From CAADGY01 sp035714225 (GTDB taxonomy: Bacteria; Acidobacteriota; Terriglobia; Bryobacterales; Bryobacteraceae), in NCBI GenBank assembly GCA_035714225.1, contig DASTMK010000533.1, positions 1 to 5,727 on the forward strand: a stretch of 5,727 bases of DNA. The letters are read 5' to 3'. A program made the position numbers and the translations under genes. The notes under the pieces are model-generated. The model did not search any database, had not been told where the DNA came from, and saw only the letters and a program-made list of their open reading frames with translations. Of this stretch, positions 1 to 5,139 are shown in pieces (position 1 is the first letter of the stretch; the number at the start of each line of letters is the position of its first letter).

Positions 1-1
1 G

Positions 2-139
2 GCGTCCAGCAGGATTGGTCAGGTCGTTCGCGGCCGTGCTCACAATGGCAATGGCAATAGCAACGGCAACGGACACGGCGGCTCCGGACAGCGCAAGGAC
101 GTGCTGACTCAATTGCAACCGCTGGACCCGGCGCGCTAA
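2..139 (+). CDS. C-terminal end of an unrecognised protein with an Asn/Gly-rich tail (5' partial)
   Basis: The frame starting at base 2 is open to a TAA at 137-139 and gives 45 residues, beginning ASSRIGQVVRGRAHNGNG and ending QRKDVLTQLQPLDPAR. The middle is a low-complexity Asn/Gly/Ser/His stretch that looks like a flexible linker or tail; the last 16 residues are more ordinary in composition. The start lies outside the window and no domain is recognisable, so I assign no function. It runs convergently into the Gfo/Idh/MocA gene and the two stop codons overlap. That neat end, together with the lack of any other gene here, is the main argument that the frame is real. A chance open frame in GC-rich DNA remains possible. 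Confidence 0.5.
   Translation, partial: ASSRIGQVVRGRAHNGNGNSNGNGHGGSGQRKDVLTQLQPLDPAR
44..73 (+). repeat. Five tandem imperfect hexamers (AAYGGC type) encoding Asn-Gly
   Basis: Five consecutive 6-base units read aatggc, aatggc, aatagc, aacggc, aacgga. In the frame of the partial gene they encode Asn-Gly, Asn-Gly, Asn-Ser, Asn-Gly, Asn-Gly. Most differences fall at third codon positions (aat/aac, ggc/gga), which suggests selection on the peptide rather than recent slippage. The unit is a multiple of three, so copy-number changes would alter linker length without breaking the frame. Confidence 0.6.
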
Positions 140-1479
140 ACACGCGCGGGATCGGGATGCACCCACGGCTGGCGGTACGGCCGCCGCAGCAAACGGTTAG
201 CCTGCTCGTCATTTGCGATGCGGCCCGCGGCCTGATCCCAGGCCAGAGTCCGGCCCAGCTTCATCGACAGGTTTGCCAGGATGCAGCTCGTAGTTGAAAT
301 GTGTCCCTGCTCGATATCGGCGACCGGTTTCGAGCGGGCATCGATGGCAGCCAGAAAATCGCGCATGTGCCCCCTGATGGCTGGTGCGACGTGTTTCTCC
401 AGCCGCTCTTCGGTATTGTCTTCCGGATATTCCTCAAGCTCGTATTTCACATCGCGGTGAATAGCGGCGGCGCCCTTCTCCACCGGCGTGTAATCGTAGC
501 TCATCACGCTTGCTTTCAGTGTTCCTTTGTCGCCATAAAGCGTCGCGCCCCAGGGGTATTGTGGATCCGGCGCTGTACCCCAGGTGCGGTGTTGCCAGAC
601 GACTTTCAGATCGCCGAAATCGAAAGTCGCAGTCTGCGTGTCGGAGATATTGGCTTTGCTGGCCTTGTCGATGAGGATGCCACCGGAAGAAGAGACGCTT
701 ACCGGCCAGCCGAGATCGAGCATCCAGCGCACCATGTCGAGCATGTGGATGCACATGTCGCCAACGATTCCGTTGCCGTATTCCATGAACGCCCGCCACC
801 GCCCCGGATGAACCAGTTCGTTGTAAGGGCGCATGGGAGCGGGACCGGTCCACATCTCGTAATCGAGGTAATCGGGCGGAGCGGTATCCGGCGGATTTCC
901 ACGCGCTCTCATGTGGTAATAACAATAGATTTCGACCAGGGCGACTTTTCCCAGCTTGCCGGGCTTGATGATGTTCTCCCGGGCTTCGATGAGATGCGGT
1001 GTGCTTCGCCGCTGCGTACCCACCTGCACCACTCGTTTGTATTTACGGGCGGCCGCGAGCATTGCCTGGCCCTCGGCGATGTCCACGCTGATCGGCTTCT
1101 GAACGTAAACGTCGGCCCCGGCCTGGACGGCGGCAATCATCGATAGGGCATGCCAGTGATCCGGCGTCGCGATGAGGACGATGTCGACATCTTTCTGCTT
1201 TAGCAACTCCCGGTAATCGGAGTAGGTTCGAGGTTTTTTTCCGGACTTCTGCCGGCCGGCCACAAGATCCGCCGCACGTTCGAGCATGCGTTTATCCACA
1301 TCGCAAAGAGAGACAACCTCGACCGGTGCTACCTGAATCAGCCGGAACAGGTCACACTTGCCATACCAGCCGCAGCCGATCAGCCCGACCCGTCTTGGTT
1401 TATCGGCGGCAAAGGGAAGCGCGTGTGCGGCGGCTGATATCCCGGCGGCTCCCGTTGATAAAAATCGGCGGCGGTTCAT
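136..1479 (-). CDS. Tat-exported Gfo/Idh/MocA family NAD(P)-dependent oxidoreductase
   Basis: A 447-residue protein with the two-domain layout of the glucose-fructose oxidoreductase / inositol dehydrogenase / MocA family. Residues 1-25 form a twin-arginine signal (NRRRFLS, then an Ala-rich hydrophobic stretch), so export in folded form to the periplasm is expected. The Rossmann domain starts at about residue 30, with dinucleotide motif GCGWYG at 35-40 and TPDHWH at 105-110. The family's EKP motif reads QKP at 127-129, keeping Lys128. The C-terminal domain carries GDMCIHMLD at 240-248, where Asp241 and His245 are the likely catalytic residues. The end (RRPYRQPWVHP, 432-442) resembles secreted members from Acidobacteria and Planctomycetes. 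An exported member probably holds its cofactor tightly, as glucose-fructose oxidoreductase does. The substrate is unknown; a sugar or polyol is the family expectation. The ATG at 1479 is preceded by a strong Shine-Dalgarno. It is probably the last gene of a unit with the two genes upstream. Confidence 0.94.
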   Translation of the reverse strand: MNRRRFLSTGAAGISAAAHALPFAADKPRRVGLIGCGWYGKCDLFRLIQVAPVEVVSLCDVDKRMLERAADLVAGRQKSGKKPRTYSDYRELLKQKDVDIVLIATPDHWHALSMIAAVQAGADVYVQKPISVDIAEGQAMLAAARKYKRVVQVGTQRRSTPHLIEARENIIKPGKLGKVALVEIYCYYHMRARGNPPDTAPPDYLDYEMWTGPAPMRPYNELVHPGRWRAFMEYGNGIVGDMCIHMLDMVRWMLDLGWPVSVSSSGGILIDKASKANISDTQTATFDFGDLKVVWQHRTWGTAPDPQYPWGATLYGDKGTLKASVMSYDYTPVEKGAAAIHRDVKYELEEYPEDNTEERLEKHVAPAIRGHMRDFLAAIDARSKPVADIEQGHISTTSCILANLSMKLGRTLAWDQAAGRIANDEQANRLLRRPYRQPWVHPDPARV

Positions 1480-1489
1480 GAGTCGGGTT

Positions 1490-1495
1490 CCTCCT
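1490..1495 (-). promoter_or_regulatory. Strong Shine-Dalgarno (AGGAGG) of the Gfo/Idh/MocA gene
   Basis: Read on the minus strand, GAGGAGG ends 10 nt before the ATG at 1479-1477. This fixes the start at the twin-arginine signal. The 71-nt gap to the upstream hydrolase gene (1480-1550) also holds a TATACT hexamer (complement of 1520-1525), but no matching -35 box lies 16-18 nt above it. I therefore do not call a promoter there, nor do I see a terminator. Confidence 0.8.
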
Positions 1496-1550
1496 CGAAA
1501 AGATATTTGTTATGGAACCAGTATAGACGTCGCAGGTAGCGTCTCCGCGG

Positions 1551-2435
1551 CTAGCGTTTAATGGATAACTGGACCTTGAGCGGGTAGTGGTCTGAAGCTT
1601 CCACATCGGAAAGCACGCTACCTTCGCGAAACGTGAGGGGACCGCGAACAAAGATCCAGTCCAGAGCCGCGCCACGGGCGCTTGTGCTCTTGTCGCTGCC
1701 GGCGGCTTGCCGGAATCCGGCTTCCCGCAGGCGGTCGATCACAGGCGAGGGGCGCAGCCGCGTATTGAAATCGCCCGCGATGACAACCGGTGCAGTGGGA
1801 GCGTGTTTCGCAACATCGGCGATGATCTCGTCGATCTGCCGCAGCCGCCGTTTCTCCGGACCGCGGCTTTCGAGGTGAGTGTCGTAGACGATCAGCGGTC
1901 CTTCCTTTGAGACCAGCTCGGCGATCAGCGCCATTCGGCCGCCGCGGCGCCGCTGGAAGATGCCCCAGTCCGGGATGAACCAGCGTGGCTGCCAGAAGTC
2001 CGATTGTTCTTTGAAGCGGAGGATGCGGGCGGAGCGGATTGGAAGACAGCTCAACACAGCCTGTCCCACATACGCCGGTGAGGAGCTGTCACCTTGTCCG
2101 AGTTCCTCAAACTCCACCGCAAAGGCCCAGTGCATATGAAACCGCCGTGCCAGATCTTCGGCGATGTTCCTCCGGCCTGTGCGCCGGGAATTCAGGTCGA
2201 CTTCCTGCAAAAGCGCCACGTCCGGCGCATGCTGCTCCAGGACCGCTTCGATTCCCGGCAGATTCAACCCGCGTTCGATATTCCAACTCAACACCGTCAA
2301 CGGACCTGCGACATTCCGCGTGGTACCCGTTCCACGCCATACGCGCTCGAAAATATCGCCGGCTTCCACCCCTGGCCCGTACCAGCCCATCAGGATAACC
2401 ATCCATACCAGGGGGTTGTTCACAGCAGAATACAT
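1551..2435 (-). CDS. Endonuclease/exonuclease/phosphatase (EEP) superfamily hydrolase
   Basis: A 294-residue metal-dependent phosphoesterase of the DNase I / exonuclease III / inositol phosphatase fold. All signature motifs are present in order: LSWNIERG (Asn52), ALLQEVD (Glu78, metal ligand), YDTHLES (184-190), AGDFNTR (Gly221-Asn224), ALDWIF (Asp259) and SDHYP (Ser281, Asp282, His283). The enzyme should therefore be active. Known family substrates range from DNA to phosphoinositides and sphingomyelin, and the sequence does not choose between them. Residues 9-20 are hydrophobic but short and lack preceding positive charges, so export or membrane anchoring is uncertain. The frame stays open upstream through the reductase gene, but that part is a shadow; the EEP fold begins at about residue 46. 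I chose the ATG at 2435, 5 nt after the reductase stop. A GTG at 2444 overlapping that stop (GTGA) would add three residues. No strong Shine-Dalgarno precedes either, which suggests translational coupling. Confidence 0.9.
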   Translation of the reverse strand: MYSAVNNPLVWMVILMGWYGPGVEAGDIFERVWRGTGTTRNVAGPLTVLSWNIERGLNLPGIEAVLEQHAPDVALLQEVDLNSRRTGRRNIAEDLARRFHMHWAFAVEFEELGQGDSSSPAYVGQAVLSCLPIRSARILRFKEQSDFWQPRWFIPDWGIFQRRRGGRMALIAELVSKEGPLIVYDTHLESRGPEKRRLRQIDEIIADVAKHAPTAPVVIAGDFNTRLRPSPVIDRLREAGFRQAAGSDKSTSARGAALDWIFVRGPLTFREGSVLSDVEASDHYPLKVQLSIKR

Positions 2436-2440
2436 GGATC

Positions 2441-3382
2441 TCACAACGACCAGTTTCCCGGATTCAGTAGGCGTTCGTCCCGAACCGCGACTTCCCGGAT
2501 GCGCGCTAACGTCTCGGCGGGCAACTCGCCTCGTCCGGCATAGCCCACGGCTGCTTCCAGTTCCTCGATGCGGCCCGTTCCCACCAAAGCCGTATGCACG
2601 TCCTGATGAGCCAGCACGTACCGGTAAGCCAGTTCCGGCAGTCCCCCTGCCATGCTGTCCGCCGCCGCTTCCATGCGCATCGCCGCATCTTTCAGTTCGG
2701 CGAGTGAGTCCGGCAACTGCGACGCGCGGTATGTAAGCGCGCCCTTCAGGAGTACCGACCGGGCCACGATGCCCACATCGTGCGCCATCGCAGCCGGCAG
2801 TACGCGGCTCTCCGGCCGGCGGTCCAGCACGCTGTACGCGACCTGAATCACGTCGCAACGGCCGGAAAGAATCGCCTTCAACGCGGCATCCTCGCCGTAC
2901 ACGCTCGCACCGATGAATCGAATCCGGCCGGCCATCCTCCCGGCATCGAGTGTATCGAGCAGGACTTCGTGGCCGAACTCACGATCCGGGGCACAGTGAA
3001 TCATCATGATGTCAATGACATCTGTTTTGAGCGCTCGCAGGCTATCCTCCACCGCGATGCCGGCGCGTTTCCGCAGCTCTTTCGGAGTAAGGCCCTCCAG
3101 ATGAAACGGCGGGACCTTCGATGCCAGGACAAATTCCTCGCGGCGGGCAGCAATGCTGCGCCCGATGATAGCCTCACTGTCGCCGTAAGCCCGCGCCGTG
3201 TCGATGTAATTGACACCGAGATCGAGCGCCCTGTTGAGCAAACGTGCGGCTTGCTCTTCACCGGGCTTCTCATCCTGACCAACCGGTGCGATGCCGTAGC
3301 GCATTCCCAGTTCGACGGTTCCCAGAGAAATCGCGGAGACCATCAGGTTGGTTCGCCCCAAACGCCGTTTTGCGATCGCCAT
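2441..3382 (-). CDS. Aldo/keto reductase
   Basis: A 313-residue (alpha/beta)8-barrel NAD(P)H-dependent oxidoreductase of the usual family length. It opens with KRRLGRTNLMVSAISLGT, the standard first strand. The catalytic tetrad is complete: Asp61 and Tyr66 (in DTARAYGDSE), Lys89 (LASKV) and His129 (MMIHC). IRFIGASVYG at 154-163 and the C-terminal TALVGTGRIEEL (264-275) are typical of the family's cofactor end. No signal peptide is seen, so it should be cytoplasmic. It would interconvert an aldehyde or ketone with an alcohol; the substrate is not evident. I chose the ATG at 3382 because it directly precedes the barrel start and has a GGGGA at 3391-3387, 4 nt upstream. A longer reading to 3589 crosses the intergenic palindrome and adds unrelated residues. 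It is probably the first gene of a unit with the hydrolase and the Gfo/Idh/MocA gene, and it diverges from the short-chain dehydrogenase. Confidence 0.94.
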   Translation of the reverse strand: MAIAKRRLGRTNLMVSAISLGTVELGMRYGIAPVGQDEKPGEEQAARLLNRALDLGVNYIDTARAYGDSEAIIGRSIAARREEFVLASKVPPFHLEGLTPKELRKRAGIAVEDSLRALKTDVIDIMMIHCAPDREFGHEVLLDTLDAGRMAGRIRFIGASVYGEDAALKAILSGRCDVIQVAYSVLDRRPESRVLPAAMAHDVGIVARSVLLKGALTYRASQLPDSLAELKDAAMRMEAAADSMAGGLPELAYRYVLAHQDVHTALVGTGRIEELEAAVGYAGRGELPAETLARIREVAVRDERLLNPGNWSL

Positions 3383-3536
3383 GTGATCCCCGTATAACAA
3401 TTTCGTCTCTTCAGGGCGCCTATTTTTACATATTTCGGATCGGAGGCGCCGCGCCTCCCCATTCTCCGGGTGGCGGGTTTTGGTGCGAAAGTGGGTGAGG
3501 AGGTGCGGTGGAGCGGATAAGTGTGAGAGCGCGAGA
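3383..3536. promoter_or_regulatory. Divergent intergenic region between the aldo/keto reductase and the SDR
   Basis: This 154-nt region must carry the start signals of both divergent genes. An AT-rich patch at 3421-3440 sits inside otherwise GC-rich DNA and is the likeliest promoter area, but I found no convincing -35/-10 pair on either strand. A 17-bp palindrome follows at 3442-3458, then a G-rich stretch at about 3467-3516 with repeated GG and GGG runs. A GAGGAGG at 3497-3503 lies 33 nt before the SDR ATG, too far to serve it directly. It is well placed for a 10-codon ORF starting at the GTG at 3508. Confidence 0.6.
3442..3458. repeat. 17-bp perfect palindrome (8-bp arms around one base)
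   Basis: GGAGGCGC and GCGCCTCC flank a single C at 3450. As RNA or single-stranded DNA it could fold as a 6-bp GC stem with a 5-base loop. No T-run follows on either strand, so it is not a canonical intrinsic terminator. It could be an operator for a dimeric regulator of one or both divergent genes, or part of a dispersed intergenic repeat. A copy-number search in the genome would decide. Confidence 0.6.
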
Positions 3537-3540
3537 ATGA
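3508..3540 (+). CDS. Possible 10-codon leader ORF overlapping the SDR start
   Basis: A GTG at 3508 opens a reading frame for (M/V)ERISVRARE that ends at TGA 3538-3540. That stop overlaps the SDR start as ATGA (ATG at 3537-3539). A GAGGAGG ribosome-binding motif at 3497-3503 ends 4 nt before the GTG. The SDR ATG itself has only a weak GAGAG at 3525-3529. The arrangement would suit translational coupling from a leader peptide to the SDR. The peptide has no run of one amino acid that would suggest classical attenuation. An ORF this short may be chance. Confidence 0.3.
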   Translation: MERISVRARE

Positions 3541-4322
3541 TTCCGGCGCTCGATCTTTTCAGGCTGGACGGCAAAGTTGCGCTGGTCACGGGCGGCGCTG
3601 GTATCTATGGCTCGCACATTGCAAGGGCCCTTGCGGAGGCCGGCGCAACGGTGGTCGTGGCGTCGCGCGACGCCGCTAAATGCCAGGCCTTTGCGGATAA
3701 GCTTCGACGCGAAGACCTGGCAGTGGAAGCACAACGCTGCGACCTTGCCTCGGAGAACGATATTCGCGAGCTTCGGGACTGGCTGACCGGCCGCTACGGA
3801 AAGCTGGATGTGTTGATCAATAACGCCGTGGCCCGAGGTGGCGGGGATCTGCATCACGTTACGGCGGAGCAGTGGGAATCCGCGATGAAGGTGAACTCAA
3901 CCGGACTGATGCTGGCGTGCCGTATTTTCTCAGAGCCTATGCAGGCGCAGCGATCCGGGTCCATCGTCAACATCTCTTCGATTTACGGAATGGTGGGGCC
4001 GGATTTCTCGATCTATGAAGGAACCAGCATGATGAACCCCGCCGATTATGCATTCGCCAAGGGCGGCATGATCAATTTCACCCGTTACCTGGCGAGTTTC
4101 CTCGCGCCATTCAACATTAGGGTGAACTGCTTGTCTCCCGGTGGATTCGAAACCGAAGGGATGCCGGAGAGCTTTCTGCGGAACTACAAGCGGAAGACGT
4201 TGTTGCGGCGTATGGCGGAAGCGGACGACATCAAAGGTCCCGTCATTTTCCTTGCTTCCGAAGCATCCCGCTACATTACCGGACAGAATATCGCGGTGGA
4301 CGGCGGCTGGACGGCCGTGTGA
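3537..4322 (+). CDS. Classical short-chain dehydrogenase/reductase (SDR), PtmA / gluconate 5-dehydrogenase-like
   Basis: A 261-residue single-domain NAD(P)-dependent oxidoreductase, the normal classical SDR length. The dinucleotide motif TGGAGIYG lies at 18-25, the second-strand Asp69 is in RCDLAS, and the NNAG motif reads NNAV (95-98). Asn120 is present, as are the catalytic Ser147/Ser148 of NISSIYG and the YAFAK active site (Tyr171, Lys175). The end ITGQNIAVDGGW (247-258) is typical. Arg44 after the second strand favours NADP(H), an inference. The Ser-Tyr spacing is about 10 residues longer than in most classical SDRs; I recall the same insert in PtmA-type SDRs linked to flagellin or surface-sugar modification. 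The alternative role is sugar-acid or polyol metabolism. I chose the ATG at 3537 because the fold begins about 10 residues later; the upstream in-frame TTG at 3480 would encode the intergenic palindrome's flank. It is cytoplasmic and converges on motB with a 16-nt gap and no visible terminator. Confidence 0.93.
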   Translation: MIPALDLFRLDGKVALVTGGAGIYGSHIARALAEAGATVVVASRDAAKCQAFADKLRREDLAVEAQRCDLASENDIRELRDWLTGRYGKLDVLINNAVARGGGDLHHVTAEQWESAMKVNSTGLMLACRIFSEPMQAQRSGSIVNISSIYGMVGPDFSIYEGTSMMNPADYAFAKGGMINFTRYLASFLAPFNIRVNCLSPGGFETEGMPESFLRNYKRKTLLRRMAEADDIKGPVIFLASEASRYITGQNIAVDGGWTAV

Positions 4323-4338
4323 GCAGAAGCCGGACGCC

Positions 4339-5139
4339 CTATTTCGATTGGTGGGTGTCCGCCGTGTGGGACGGCATGGCCTTGGCGAGATCTGTACCGC
4401 CCGTCTCTGCACCTGGAGCGGGCGGCTGTACCAGAATGGAGACTCTTCGATTCGACGGATTGTGCGGTTCTTGAGGATGGCGCAACCGCTGGTCGGCGTA
4501 GCCGCGCACCTCTGCCACCTGTCCTTGGCGAATGCCTTTTTCCACCATCAAACGGCGTGCGGAATTGGCCCGATCTGTCGAAAGCTCCCAATTGGAATAG
4601 ACCCGGTCTCCTGCAAAGGGCCGGGAGTCCGTATGACCTTCAATCAGAACGCGGTTCGGCAGCTTTCCGAGTTCCACGGCCAGCATTGCCAGCATCTCGG
4701 TACCGGCGGCGCTTGGATGAGCATTCCCGCTTTCAAAGAATGTGCCTTGTTCGCCTTCGAGCAACTCGATGCGTAAACCGTCGCCGGTCACCGTCATCGC
4801 CACCTGGTCCTTCAAAGCGGACAGCGTCGGGATTTCGCGCATAGCGGCTTCGAGCTTCTCTTTAAGCTGGTCGAGATCCTGGCGGCCAAGTTCCAGTCCG
4901 CTGCCTTGCCCTCCCAAGCCCGTGCCTTTGGAGGAGCCGGTGCCTGCAGGATCGCGAAAATATCCGGAAATCGCATCCTGCACTTCCTTGCTCGTGTTCA
5001 TCAGCCAGAGCACGATGAACAAAGCCATCATCGCGGTTACGAAATCGGCATAGGCTACTTTCCAGGCGCCGCCGTGATGGCCATGAACCACCTTCTTCTT
5101 CTTTATGATGATCGGTGGATCGGCTCGTTGAAGGGACAT
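4339..5139 (-). CDS. motB: Flagellar motor stator protein MotB
   Basis: A 266-residue MotB, the peptidoglycan-anchored half of the proton-driven flagellar stator. A basic cytoplasmic N-terminus (KKKK at 13-16) leads into the single transmembrane helix at about 28-47. This helix carries AYADF with Asp32, the protonation site known from E. coli, at the same position here. Residues 52-64 fit the periplasmic plug, followed by a Gly/Ser linker at 67-82 (GTGSSKGTGLGGQGSG). The OmpA-like peptidoglycan-binding domain spans about 120-238, with EGHTDSRP (167-174), NWELSTDRA (183-191) and NRRVSILV (230-237). The last 28 residues are a disordered tail. The start at 5139 leaves the usual short lead before PIIIKKKK. 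It lies inside motA, 37 nt before motA's stop, with only a weak GGGA upstream, so translation is probably coupled to motA. Confidence 0.96.
   Translation of the reverse strand: MSLQRADPPIIIKKKKVVHGHHGGAWKVAYADFVTAMMALFIVLWLMNTSKEVQDAISGYFRDPAGTGSSKGTGLGGQGSGLELGRQDLDQLKEKLEAAMREIPTLSALKDQVAMTVTGDGLRIELLEGEQGTFFESGNAHPSAAGTEMLAMLAVELGKLPNRVLIEGHTDSRPFAGDRVYSNWELSTDRANSARRLMVEKGIRQGQVAEVRGYADQRLRHPQEPHNPSNRRVSILVQPPAPGAETGGTDLAKAMPSHTADTHQSK

Noticed and set aside
301..1146. Long plus-strand open frame (281 codons) opposite the Gfo/Idh/MocA gene
   Set aside because: It is antisense to a gene with clear family motifs and has no recognisable domain; GC-rich genes commonly leave such open shadows.
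1234..1240. A AAA AAA slippery heptamer (minus strand, in phase at codons Gly80-Lys81-Lys82)
   Set aside because: The reading frame continues through all family motifs without a shift, so there is no sign of programmed frameshifting; it matters only as a possible sequencing-error site.
1520..1548. TATACT hexamer and AGACG/CGTCT inverted repeat before the Gfo/Idh/MocA gene
   Set aside because: No -35 box at proper spacing and no T-run after the short stem; not enough for a promoter or terminator call.
2436..2858. Extension of the EEP hydrolase frame by 141 codons into the reductase gene
   Set aside because: The added residues are Gly/Arg-rich with no domain and overlap the well-supported reductase; the ATG at 2435 fits the fold.
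3383..3589. N-terminal extension of the aldo/keto reductase upstream of 3382
   Set aside because: It would translate the intergenic palindrome and overlap the divergent SDR; the barrel begins directly at the ATG at 3382.
4323..4380. Possible terminator between the convergent SDR and motB genes (GCCGT/ACGGC hairpin at 4361-4375)
   Set aside because: The stem is only 5 bp, lies inside motB and has no T-run on either strand.
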